Source of the DNA: Kiritimatiellia bacterium
GTDB lineage: Bacteria > Verrucomicrobiota > Kiritimatiellia > RFP12 > UBA1067
Length of the DNA: 43,638 nucleotides
Direction of reading: 5' to 3'
NCBI GenBank assembly: GCA_028686345.1
Contig: JAQUCE010000034.1
Coordinates: forward strand, 1-43,638
Positions 34,515 through 42,422 of the stretch are shown here, piece by piece. Positions within the stretch are counted from its first letter, which is position 1. Every line of letters begins with the position of its first letter. Below the pieces are notes generated by a model that saw only the letters and a list, made by a program, of their open reading frames with translations, was not told the DNA's origin and searched no databases. The translations under genes and the position numbers were made by a program.

Positions 34515-34554
34515 AACTCACCTCTTTTAAACATATCTTAAACCAGCCGACAAA

Positions 34555-35508
34555 TCAATACCGATTCGCTTTATTTTTGTGCGGCTCAGCCACGCGCTTG
34601 ACAACCCGCAACTTCGCCGACCTGGCGCGGGGGTTGTTGCGTAACTCACACGTACCGGCCTTAACCGGTTTCCGCGTGACCCGTTCCACGGGTGGCAGCT
34701 CACCCTCCCAGCACTCGCCGCCTTGCTGCAGCGAGACCCAGCGTCCGGCATGATTCGCAAAATGTCGCTTCACAATCCGGTCGCTTAAGCTCTCAAAGGT
34801 TATCACCGCCATCCGTCCACCCGGCTTCAACAGCCAGAGTCCATCTTCAAGTGCCTGTTCAAGCTCTTCCAGCTCCGAATTAACCGCCATTCTCAACGCC
34901 TGAAAAACTCGGGTCGCCGGATGCTTCGCGCCAGACCTTCCAACCGCGGCACTGACAATGTCGGCCAGTTGCACGGTGGTTTCAATTGCCGCGCTCTCGC
35001 GCGCCTTGATGATCGCCTCGGCAATTCTGCGCGCCCGCGGCTCTTCTCCATAGCGGCGGAACAGCTCTGTCAGCTCCCTCTCGTCGCTCTTTGCCAGCAG
35101 TTCGGCGGCACCGGCGCTCTCGGCGTCGGCATCCATCAGCATCGAAAGCTTTCCGTCACGCTGGAAACTAAACCCTCGCTCAGGTGTGTCAAGCTGGAAG
35201 GATGAAACACCTAAGTCGAGCAAAATCCCATCCAACTCTGAAAACCCGTTGTCAGCGGCAATCCGTCGAATATCACCATGCCCGCCGTGCACCAGCTTTT
35301 TCTCACCGGCGATATGCTCCAGTCGCCGAGCCGCCTCCTTCAGTGCCACACTGTCTTTATCAATGCCCAGCAAGCGACCACCAGCCCCGGCGCGTTTCAA
35401 AATCTCCGCCGCGTGCCCTGCTAATCCCAGCGTCCCATCACAATAAACCCCGCCCGGCTCAATTGCCAGCGCCTCCAGGCTCTCCGATAATAACACCGGA
35501 ACGTGCAT
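34555..35508 (-). CDS. rsmH: 16S rRNA (cytosine(1402)-N4)-methyltransferase RsmH (MraW)
   Basis: SAM-dependent enzyme that methylates C1402 at N4 in the ribosomal P site. It is 317 aa with HVPVLLSESLEALAIEPGGVYCDGT (the normal family N-terminus), GTLGLAGHA in place of the common GxGGH loop, GILLDLGVSSFQLD, RGFSFQRDGKLSMLMD and TRVFQALRMAVNSELEELE. All are hallmark RsmH segments. The SAM-loop variant GLAGHA lacks one usual glycine. The start at 35508 follows GGGAG. It follows mraZ after 118 bp, as in most dcw clusters. Confidence 0.95.
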   Translation of the reverse strand: MHVPVLLSESLEALAIEPGGVYCDGTLGLAGHAAEILKRAGAGGRLLGIDKDSVALKEAARRLEHIAGEKKLVHGGHGDIRRIAADNGFSELDGILLDLGVSSFQLDTPERGFSFQRDGKLSMLMDADAESAGAAELLAKSDERELTELFRRYGEEPRARRIAEAIIKARESAAIETTVQLADIVSAAVGRSGAKHPATRVFQALRMAVNSELEELEQALEDGLWLLKPGGRMAVITFESLSDRIVKRHFANHAGRWVSLQQGGECWEGELPPVERVTRKPVKAGTCELRNNPRARSAKLRVVKRVAEPHKNKANRY

Positions 35509-35626
35509 TCATACTCCCAGCCGTTGCAAATCAAAAATCGCGGAATGAACATCCTGCAGAATCACGCGTCCGTTCCTCACACTCAACGCTCAAATCCGCG
35601 ATTAAAATCAAAGATAAATCTCAACC

Positions 35627-36142
35627 TTAAAAGTTGACCAAGTTGCACGCTGCTTCAAACGCATCCAGATCAATCTCCTCCGGGCTTGCCTTTCCATCGT
35701 CATGCCAAACCTTGATGCGATCATTGGAGCCTGCCATCACAACCTTGTCCTCCAAACCCGCGAATTTAAGGAATTTTTCAGGTATCCGAATGCGCCCCTG
35801 AATGTCAAGATAGACCTGCGAGGCTGAGTCACAAATGAAATTAACAGCACTCCAGCGCGGGTCCGTGCGCGACATCCCCTGCATCTCCCGGAAAAGCGAG
35901 TCAAAGATCTGTGGTGGAATCACATCCACGCAACTAACACCAGCCCCGTTCTTACCCGGCATCAGATACACATAATCAGGCTGCCGCATCACCTCACGCC
36001 ATCCAGCGCTGATCGTCAACCGCTTCTTAGGATCCAAACTGCGGCAAACCGTGTCAACCAGTACACCAACATAGGTGAACTCGCTTTGCTTTGCTTTGAC
36101 ACTTTCAGACACAACATGCTCCAAATTGACATTCCTTGACAC
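35627..36142 (-). CDS. mraZ: MraZ-family transcriptional regulator, second copy in the operon
   Basis: A DNA-binding regulator of dcw clusters made of two SpoVT/AbrB-like halves. The 171-aa protein shows the first half VDTVCRSLDPKKRLTISAGWREVM and the second half VYLDIQGRIRIPEKFLKFAG with DRIKVW, all canonical. The start is a GTG at 36142 without a clear Shine-Dalgarno. It lies between the first mraZ-like gene (86 bp upstream) and rsmH, the normal mraZ position. The pair has clearly diverged, so the two proteins may form hetero-oligomers or bind different repeats (inference). Confidence 0.9.
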   Translation of the reverse strand: MSRNVNLEHVVSESVKAKQSEFTYVGVLVDTVCRSLDPKKRLTISAGWREVMRQPDYVYLMPGKNGAGVSCVDVIPPQIFDSLFREMQGMSRTDPRWSAVNFICDSASQVYLDIQGRIRIPEKFLKFAGLEDKVVMAGSNDRIKVWHDDGKASPEEIDLDAFEAACNLVNF

Positions 36143-36228
36143 AACAAGATTAAACTACTCTGGGGTTGATTTGTCAAGCGGCAATTAGCAAAATTTGAAA
36201 ACTTTTTAACTAGTTGATTTTCAATGAC

Positions 36229-36753
36229 TTAAACACCGCGTTTTCTTGGTCGCATTGCTATGCGGGCCTTTTTAAACGCTTCAAAATCAATTTTTGTGTT
36301 TTCATTGACCTCATCCACGGCCCAAACCTTAATCCTGTCGTTCGCCCCGCTCATCATCACACTCTCGGTAATCCCCGCATATTCCAGAAATCGCTCAGGG
36401 ATCCTGATGCGCCCCTCCGTATCAAAATAACTCTGGGCAATATCCCGGCAGTACCTCTCCATTGCCACCCGCTCCGGCTCATCCTCATCAAGTTCATGCA
36501 GAACCCGTAATCTGGCATCCATCACCGGCGGCGGCACAATCTCAATACAGCCCACCGCCTCTTCACTGCCATTCCCGTCATTGGTGGCTAGTACACCTGG
36601 AACCAGATAGACATACGACGGATACCCCATCACCTCGCGCCACCCCGCACTCACGGTCAGCCTGCGCTTTGGATCCAACTTGCGCCCCACAATATCAACC
36701 AACGTCCCGACAGTGGGAACGCTCGATATTGACCTGTTAACCTGCTCTGACAT
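36229..36753 (-). CDS. mraZ: MraZ-family transcriptional regulator, first copy in the operon
   Basis: From the ATG at 36753 (MSEQVNRSISSV) the protein is 174 aa, matching its neighbour's 171 aa. An open frame extends to a TTG at 36858, but that part overlaps the repeat field edge and the TGGGA array, so the shorter start is preferred. First half: LVDIVGRKLDPKRRLTVSAGWREVM; second half: YFDTEGRIRIPERFLEYAG with DRIKVWAVDE. The basic tail KARIAMRPRKRGV is not seen in the neighbour. As the first gene of the cluster it is the likely autoregulator. Tandem mraZ genes are unusual. Confidence 0.85.
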   Translation of the reverse strand: MSEQVNRSISSVPTVGTLVDIVGRKLDPKRRLTVSAGWREVMGYPSYVYLVPGVLATNDGNGSEEAVGCIEIVPPPVMDARLRVLHELDEDEPERVAMERYCRDIAQSYFDTEGRIRIPERFLEYAGITESVMMSGANDRIKVWAVDEVNENTKIDFEAFKKARIAMRPRKRGV

Positions 36754-36766
36754 TTTTGAACTTCTT

Positions 36767-36790
36767 TGGGATTTTTTGGGATTTCTTGGT
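36767..36790. promoter_or_regulatory. MraZ-box-like TGGGA repeats at 10-bp spacing
   Basis: TGGGA begins at 36767 and 36777, and a weaker TGGT at 36787, each exactly 10 bp apart on the + strand, 14-37 bp upstream of the chosen mraZ ATG (36753). Known MraZ operators in E. coli are TGGGN repeats with 5-bp spacers upstream of mraZ. The orientation here is opposite to the gene's sense strand, and I cannot confirm that this is allowed. Confidence 0.5.
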
Positions 36791-36877
36791 ACGGCACCAT
36801 TAAACACCTTCAACGGATCATTGTCAACTGGCAAATCATCCCAAAAATCAATGTTCAACGAAGTAAGCGCGGAAGGA

Positions 36878-36899
36878 GGTCAGTCGCTATGCGGCTGAC
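36878..36899. repeat. GGTCAG-type hairpin word, copy 3
   Basis: GGTCAGTCGCTATGCGGCTG with the same left flank (TAAGCGCGGAAGGA) as the copy at 4456. It lies just upstream of the dcw cluster start. Confidence 0.6.
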
Positions 36900-37419
36900 T
36901 TTACCACGCAAGCTGATGGCTCTAATGCCGTCCACAGTCGCCCACGACTTCCTTGCTTCGCGCCTACCGTGCGACCTGCAAGCTTTCATCAAAGTGGAAA
37001 CGTGTAGGGTTGGCGGAACTTGTCCGGCGCAGCCCCGCCATGCCACGGCGTAGAACCGCTTGCGGGCGAAGCCGGGTTGCGAGCGAAGACGGGTTGCGGG
37101 ACGACTTGTCCGGGTGTAGCTATTGCGAAGCCTGAAGACGGATGAGCCAAACAAAGATAATGAAATCCTTTGGCGCGCCTTTGGCGGACAACCACCCGGC
37201 ATCCGCTAATTGCTTCAGAGAAGCAACACCACAGCCTAAGACGTGCTTTTCACATGTCTGTTGCAGAATGCCGCTCGTAGAGCGGCTACTACACCGAACG
37301 ACAACCCTTGCACTCCGCAGTGCAGCGCATGTGTAATAGTCGCTCTACCAGCGACATCGGTCGACGATGCTGTGCGACGATGTTGGTGGACGATTGGGAA
37401 CATGCGGGAAATCAAAAAT
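36900..37419. other. intergenic region occupied by the composite repeat
   Basis: Between the mraZ start and the antiporter stop. Nearly all of it is the composite dispersed repeat (36943-37409). No gene is supported; open frames here mirror those of the other copies. Confidence 0.75.
36943..37409 (+). repeat. composite dispersed repeat, copy 2 (longest)
   Basis: The longest version. It includes the GACTTCCTTGCTTCGCGCC block, a CACGGCGTAG/GCGGGCGAAGCCGGGTTGC block, GATGAGCCAAACAAAGATAA, GCTCGTAGAGCGGCTACTAC and GACGATGCTGTGCGACGATG. It is related to 23471-23883 (inverted) and 39806-40107 (direct). Confidence 0.8.
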
Positions 37420-38679
37420 CTAAACTCCGGCAATGGCGTCACTCTCCCTGATGGCATCCAATGCGGCATGTTCTGCTTCACTATCGACGGTTAATAGACG
37501 CGGCCCTGCCCAGGAGATGAGCCAAGCACCCAGCGGTGCGGTGAACAGGATGCTGAGTACAGCGACCGCCAAAATGGTATTTCCAGCGGCGGTATCTCGG
37601 CCCAGTTGTGTCATTGTTACCAAGGGAATTGCACCGATAGCCGCCTGAACAGTTGCTTTCGGCAGATAGGCGATTGTGGCGAAAAACCGCTCACTGCGGT
37701 TGAGCGGGCTACGAATCAGGCAGAGCAGGACACCCGCGCTACGGGCAATCAGTCCGCAAACAATCAAGCCAAGCCCCGCCAACCCGGCATTCAGTGCCAC
37801 AGGAATATTCACCTGTGCGCCAACTAGTGTGAACAGTAAAATGGAGGCTAAGATCCAGATCTTGCCGAGCTTGGCAGATAGCTCATGCGCCATATGTTCG
37901 CGTTTTTCCAGAATGATGAATCCAAGCGCCATGACAGCCAATAGGGCGGCAAAGGGAATGGTGCCTTCCAATAACTGCTGCACGCGTACCAGCACAATTG
38001 AAACCCCAATCACAACCAGAACTCGTTTGGTGGCACGCGGGTTGAACCGCTCAAATAGCCGACACAAAATAACTCCCAGCAGCGCTCCAATGCCGACAGC
38101 CAGCAGGATGGAAAGGGGAATTCCAGCCACGGCCCAGACCATGTTTATGGATTGGCCGCTATAAAAACCTAACAACACTGAAAAAATAGTTATAGCAAAT
38201 ACATCATCAATCGCAGCTGCCGCCAGAATCATCGTCGGGATTCCTTTTTTTGCGCCGCGCTGCTCGTCGATAAAACGAATCATTAAAGGCACTACCACGG
38301 CAGGGGAAACAGCGGCGAGAATAAAGCCGAGCATGGCCGATTCCAGGTGTGTCAGGTTCAGGAACAACGGGCCGAGCAAAGTAATCGTAATCCCCTCGCA
38401 AAGTCCGGGAATGCACGACATCAACAGCGTTTGTTTCCCTACCTTTGCCAGAGCCTCAAGGCTGAGTTCAAATCCGGCGCGTAGCAGAATTACAATCAAT
38501 GCCATCAGGCGCAGATCAGAAGAAACCAACAGGAAATCCGGTGCCAGCCAGTTCAATACATAGGGACCACATAGAACACCCAGTAACAGCATGCCTACTA
38601 GACCTGGAAACCGTAGCTTTTTGAAAACCCAGTCAGCTAGCAGGCCTAATAAAATCATCATCGCAATACTAACAGCCAC
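37420..38679 (-). CDS. cation/proton antiporter (CPA superfamily)
   Basis: A 419-aa integral membrane protein with about 12 predicted spans, exchanging Na+ or K+ for H+. The start is a GTG at 38679 preceded by a strong AGGAGGGA. The unwound-helix region LAAAAIDDVFAITIFS carries the paired acidic motif DD, which in this superfamily is associated with electrogenic (CPA2/NhaA-like) transport, whereas ND marks electroneutral CPA1. GFELSLEAL and AVSPAVVVPLM are also typical. A short soluble tail (RLLTVDSEAEHAALDAI) lacks TrkA-N/TrkA-C domains, so this is not a full KefB/C. The ion specificity is undetermined. Confidence 0.85.
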   Translation of the reverse strand: MAVSIAMMILLGLLADWVFKKLRFPGLVGMLLLGVLCGPYVLNWLAPDFLLVSSDLRLMALIVILLRAGFELSLEALAKVGKQTLLMSCIPGLCEGITITLLGPLFLNLTHLESAMLGFILAAVSPAVVVPLMIRFIDEQRGAKKGIPTMILAAAAIDDVFAITIFSVLLGFYSGQSINMVWAVAGIPLSILLAVGIGALLGVILCRLFERFNPRATKRVLVVIGVSIVLVRVQQLLEGTIPFAALLAVMALGFIILEKREHMAHELSAKLGKIWILASILLFTLVGAQVNIPVALNAGLAGLGLIVCGLIARSAGVLLCLIRSPLNRSERFFATIAYLPKATVQAAIGAIPLVTMTQLGRDTAAGNTILAVAVLSILFTAPLGAWLISWAGPRLLTVDSEAEHAALDAIRESDAIAGV

Positions 38680-38727
38680 TAAACTGACTCCCTCCTGGTT
38701 GAGTTTGATGAGTACGGCATTGGCGGT

Positions 38728-38784
38728 TTAACCTTTTAGGACGAATACCATAGCCAAAACCACACCCATTGCGAAACGCTTCAT
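38728..38784 (-). CDS. possible 18-aa leader peptide or signal-peptide remnant
   Basis: ATG at 38784 preceded by AGGGGAG at good spacing, then MKRFAMGVVLAMVFVLKG and stop at 38728. This is 48 bp before the antiporter start on the same strand. The peptide looks like a truncated signal sequence or a small hydrophobic membrane peptide. It could be a leader ORF for the antiporter or a remnant; nothing more can be said. Confidence 0.35.
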   Translation of the reverse strand: MKRFAMGVVLAMVFVLKG

Positions 38785-39265
38785 AGCCTAACTCCCCTAT
38801 AATACTGATTAATTTGTTTAAAAGTGTCTTTTATTTAAACATAAAACAGCATTTAGCACAAGACTTGCTAGTTCTTAAGGCAAAGGGAATGAAATTAAGG
38901 GGGTCAAAATCCTCAATACCCAGTTAGAGAACAAAGAGCACGCTTCCGGCTCCGAGCTTCGCTTTTACGCCGTGACAGGGAAGCGTGATCAACAAACGGC
39001 TGCTGCGTAAGATTTGTTGTCCAGCCTTTCGGCGTAGCTGCGAAGCGCGAAGACGGAAGGCTGTTTCTAAGCGGGTTATTGAGACGTGATTGTAAAAGTG
39101 ATAATGGAGTAGTGCAAGCATCTTGCTTGCAGAAAACATTTTCATTCAACAACTTATGAAGATGGCTATCTGAGCTTCTTGCTTTGTGCGACAGGAGTTG
39201 AGTGAATAGCAACAAAGCAGATTGATAGTTTTAAATCTTGCGATTATGAGAGCTAGAGGTAAGTT
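38785..39265. other. intergenic region, nothing recognised
   Basis: AT-rich near the antiporter leader (38790-38880), then a GGGGGTCAAAAT word at about 38900 like that at 23935, and moderately GC-rich sequence to 39180. Overlapping minus-strand frames (38913-39215) show no family resemblance and no ribosome site. Confidence 0.5.
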
Positions 39266-39628
39266 GTGAGTTCTTTGAACAATATATTTCAGTTTGTCAT
39301 TATTGCCACCCTGTCTCTTCTAATTTTCTGTGCGGATGGCGTTCCTCCCGTGTTGGAATCATGGAACCTCTCTCTCGCTGGCGGACAGTGACGGGGATGG
39401 ACTCTCAGACCTTGCCGAACTCTATCAATATGAGACCAACCCTAATCTGAGTGACTGTGATGGTGACTCAATCCCGCTTTTCTAATTCTGGACGGGGAGC
39501 TAGTTCTCCTGACTGTCTGGACATTCGGCGGTGCGGGTGCCGGCACTTCAATAACAGCATTCAAAGCTGATATAAACCAGCTCATGACCGATCTCGGCGG
39601 CGGGTATCAGCTGATGAGATCAACTTGA
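39266..39628 (+). pseudogene. decayed secreted protein with thrombospondin type 3 repeats
   Basis: A GTG at 39266 opens a signal-peptide-like segment (SSLNNIFQFVIIATLSLLIFC) and VLESWNLSLA, which hits a stop at about 39388-39390. One frame over, DSDGDGLSDLAELYQYETNP then DCDGDS is an unmistakable TSP3 Ca-binding repeat, stopping at 39485. A third piece (LDGELVLLTVWTFGGAGAGT...) runs to 39628. Together they look like the N-terminus and internal pieces of one secreted calcium-binding protein after frameshifts and deletions. Confidence 0.65.
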
Positions 39629-39669
39629 CCGGGTTTCAGGAGCTCGGGGTGCGATAGTTAGAGAGCCAT

Positions 39670-39762
39670 TAGTCGCTTAGGCGACTAGAAAAAACAATTA
39701 ATTGTTCTTTGCAAAAAGTTGTCTGTCGGGCCTTATTGCGGCTTGTTTCGCAATCATCCACG
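39670..39762 (+). repeat. ~100-bp dispersed module, copy 3
   Basis: Nearly identical to 4710-4811 over its first ~50 bp (AGTCGCTTAGGCGACT, AACAATTAATTGTT, TTTGCAAAAAGTTG). Here its right end runs straight into a CACGGCGTAGCC block and then the composite repeat, showing that the modules join in different orders. Confidence 0.8.
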
Positions 39763-39805
39763 GCGTAGCCCCGCTTGCGGGTGAAGCCGGGTTGCGGGAC
39801 GACGA

Positions 39806-40107
39806 CGGATGAGCCAAACAAAGATAATGAAATCCTTTGGCGCGTCTTTGACGAACAATCGCCCGGCTTACGCTAATTGCTTCATCCTCCTGCGCCAAGG
39901 CTACGGCGGACACAGTAGAAGCAACACCACAGCCTAAGACGTGCTTTTCACATGTCTGTTGCAGAATGCCGCTCGTAGAGCGGCTACTACACCGAACGAC
40001 AACCCTTGCACTCCGCAGGGCAATGCATAGTAGTAGTCGCTCTACCAGCGACATCGGCCGACGATGCTGTGCGACGATGTTGACCGACGATCGGGGTCAT
40101 GCGGGGC
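39806..40107 (+). repeat. composite dispersed repeat, copy 3
   Basis: Direct match to 37139-37409, interrupted by an inserted ~30-bp block (about 39885-39915, CCTCCTGCGCCAAGGCTACG) related to the hairpin at 5048-5105. It lies about 125 bp upstream of the TetR gene. Confidence 0.8.
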
Positions 40108-40233
40108 CCTAATCTTAATCATTATCTTTATCCCAATCCTTGTTTCTCCCGATCGTAATGGTTCATCAAAAAACGCGCCTGGGTTTCAAATAAGCACTTG
40201 AATCATATACATGAAAAATGTTATCCTCTTTCC

Positions 40234-40875
40234 ATGAAAAAGAAAATGGGAGTTACCAAGGAGCGTATCCTGCTGGTTGCCGCTGAACTATTTGCATTGC
40301 ACGGCTTTCAGGGCACCACGCATCAGATGATCTGCTCGCAGGCTGAGGTCAATATTGCCGCGATTAACTACCACTTTGGCAACAAGGAGAGCCTCTATCT
40401 CAAGGTCTGGGAGTATTTATTTGAGTTGGGCATGCAAAACTATCAGGAGTTTGTGAATGAGGAGGATACGCCGGAGGAGCAGTTGCGCTCGTTTATCAAG
40501 TGGCGGGTGCGCAATGTGATCGACCCTGGTCCCAGAAGTTATCTCTCACATATCCTGCGGCGCGAAATGAACAAGCCCTCACCGGTTTTTGAGCAGATTC
40601 AAGTGCTCTATTTAAATGAGAAGCGCACCTGGTTTTTCGCGTTAATCTCCAAAATTGTGGGTCGTGATCTGGATGTCAGCATCATCACCATGGCGGCTTT
40701 TTGCATTCACAGCCCGCTGGTTCACCTGGTTGAGATTCAGGGAGCACTGAAAGCGACCCAGGAAGGGGAGTTAAAGCAGGGGCTGGAGCAGTTCTGGGAG
40801 GATACCGAGGCTCTGGCGGAGAGTATTTATACCTTTGCTGTCGCAGGCTTAAAGGAGCTTAGCCATAAAGCCTAA
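40234..40875 (+). CDS. TetR/AcrR-family transcriptional regulator (CerR-like C-terminal domain)
   Basis: 213 aa from the ATG at 40234; a TTG at 40198 in frame is a weaker start. The N-terminal HTH is standard (ERILLVAAELFALHGFQGTTHQMIC...NIAAINYHFGNKESLYLKVW). The ligand-binding half, with YLSHILRREMNKPSPVF and a late VHLVEIQ segment, resembles the CerR/DUF1956-type C-terminal domain found in regulators of efflux operons. It lies 10 bp before an outer membrane factor gene and is probably the local repressor of this efflux operon (inference). No clear operator palindrome was found in the short leader. Confidence 0.9.
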   Translation: MKKKMGVTKERILLVAAELFALHGFQGTTHQMICSQAEVNIAAINYHFGNKESLYLKVWEYLFELGMQNYQEFVNEEDTPEEQLRSFIKWRVRNVIDPGPRSYLSHILRREMNKPSPVFEQIQVLYLNEKRTWFFALISKIVGRDLDVSIITMAAFCIHSPLVHLVEIQGALKATQEGELKQGLEQFWEDTEALAESIYTFAVAGLKELSHKA

Positions 40876-40885
40876 AGCAGCTAAC

Positions 40886-42325
40886 ATGAATTATTTTTTT
40901 AAAACAGCAGCTGTTCTCGCCCTCGCTCTGGCAGCCCTGCTCTGCGGCTGTGATTCATTGCGGCCCGCGCCGCACCACCGCGCTTTAGAGCCGAGCGTGT
41001 TGCCGGAGCATTTCTCCTCTGCGGCAGGTGAGGCGGAGCAGAGTAATACGGTTGCCCGGCTCTCTGTGCCTGACCGCTGGTGGCAGTTGTTTGAGAGCGC
41101 GGAGCTGAACGCGCTGGTTGCGGGCGCATTTACCAATAACCTTGATCTGGCAACCGCCGCGGCCAGGTTGCGCCAGGCGCGCGAGCGCACGATCATTGCC
41201 GGGGCGCCCGGGGATTTACAGTTGAGCGGACGGGCGGGAGCCGGGGTTGATAAATTCGGCGAAACCCGCGGGGGCATCAGTGTCGAGCGGAGCCAGGAGT
41301 CCTACTTCGCGGGGCTGACCGCCGCGTATGAGCTGGATATCTGGGGCAGGATCTCCTCGGCTGAGCGGGCAGCTGAGCTGAACTACGCAGCCACGGATCA
41401 ACAGGTGGCCGCAACAGCGCTGCTGATCTCCGGTGAAATTGCCCGCAATTGGCTGCAACTCAAGGTTGTCTTGCTGGAGATGGCACTGGTGCAGGATCAG
41501 ATCGCGACCAGCACGCAGGCGCTCCAGGTGCTGCAGGTGCGCCAACGCGCCGCGCTCTCCGCTGCGGTGGATGTCTATCAGCAGGCGACCCAGGTGGCCG
41601 CGCTGGAGCGGTTGCTGCCCCAGCTGGCTGAGCAGCGCGATGATCAACACATGCGGCTCAACCTGCTATTGGGCGCGCCGGCATCAGCCCCGTTGCCTGT
41701 GGTGGTGAGAGTTGAACCGCTGCCAACACTCGCCCCTTTTCCCCAGTGCGGTATGCCCGCTGATCTGCTGGCGCGCCGCCCGGATGTGCAGGCAGCCTGG
41801 CTCAGACTCCAGGCGCAGGAGTGGATCACCGCGTCGCGACAGGCTGATCGTCTGCCGGCTTTGACCTTGACCGGCACACTGAATCTTGAGTCAAATGAGA
41901 TCGCGGATGTGTTCAAGAACTGGCATCTCAATCTGGCTGCCGGCTTGCTGGGGCCGATCCTTGATGGCGGGCGGCGGGCGGCCGAGGCACGCCTGGCCGG
42001 TGCTGTGGCGGACGAAAGTTTCATTGCCTACACCGATGCGGTGCTGCGGGCAGTTCAGGAGGTGGAGCAGGCGATCGTGCGCGAGCGTAACCGCAGTGAG
42101 TATCTGGCTGCAGTTGAAAACGAGATTGAGCTGAATGATAAGACGCTCTCTGAGAGCACCAACCGCTATCGCAAAGGGTTGATGGAGTATCTGAGTGTGC
42201 TGACCGCACTCTCGAACAAACAGCTCTCGGAGCGCCGACAACTGGCGGCGCGAAGCGCGTTGATTTTAAACCGCATGGCACTCTATCAGGCGCTTGGTGG
42301 CGGAGAGTTGAGAGGTGAGAGGTGA
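40886..42325 (+). CDS. outer membrane efflux lipoprotein (OprM/NodT, TolC superfamily)
   Basis: A 479-aa channel protein of tripartite RND efflux pumps. The signal peptide (FFKTAAVLALALAALLCGC) ends in a lipobox with Cys22 as lipid site. The family features are WWQLFESAELNALVAGAFTNN(L)DLATAAARLRQAR, AAYELDIWGRI, GEIARNWLQL, LLARRPDVQAAWLRLQA, GPILDGGRRAAEARLA and the second OEP repeat to residue ~470. The last codons (GELRGER) and the following spacer are a purine-rich short-period repeat. It lies between the TetR gene and the membrane fusion protein. Confidence 0.93.
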   Translation: MNYFFKTAAVLALALAALLCGCDSLRPAPHHRALEPSVLPEHFSSAAGEAEQSNTVARLSVPDRWWQLFESAELNALVAGAFTNNLDLATAAARLRQARERTIIAGAPGDLQLSGRAGAGVDKFGETRGGISVERSQESYFAGLTAAYELDIWGRISSAERAAELNYAATDQQVAATALLISGEIARNWLQLKVVLLEMALVQDQIATSTQALQVLQVRQRAALSAAVDVYQQATQVAALERLLPQLAEQRDDQHMRLNLLLGAPASAPLPVVVRVEPLPTLAPFPQCGMPADLLARRPDVQAAWLRLQAQEWITASRQADRLPALTLTGTLNLESNEIADVFKNWHLNLAAGLLGPILDGGRRAAEARLAGAVADESFIAYTDAVLRAVQEVEQAIVRERNRSEYLAAVENEIELNDKTLSESTNRYRKGLMEYLSVLTALSNKQLSERRQLAARSALILNRMALYQALGGGELRGER

Positions 42326-42338
42326 GAGTTGAGAGGGT

Positions 42339-42365
42339 CGATTCCCTCGATTCCCTCGATTCTCT
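42339..42365 (+). repeat. 9-bp tandem repeat between efflux genes
   Basis: CGATTCCCT twice and CGATTCTCT once (42339-42347, 42348-42356, 42357-42365), directly after an 8-bp GAGAGGT(G)/GAGAGTTG purine array at about 42303-42336 that includes the end of the upstream gene. It lies 97 to 58 bp before the next ATG. Confidence 0.8.
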
Positions 42366-42422
42366 CGACACAGAGTCCCGTGATGCGGGATACAGGCAAG
42401 GGCCGCGTTAAAAAGGGTAACG

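Noticed and set aside
36754-36858. N-terminal extension of the first MraZ from a TTG
   Set aside because: The extension has no MraZ homology, covers the TGGGA array and begins at the edge of a repeat; the ATG start gives the same length as the second MraZ.
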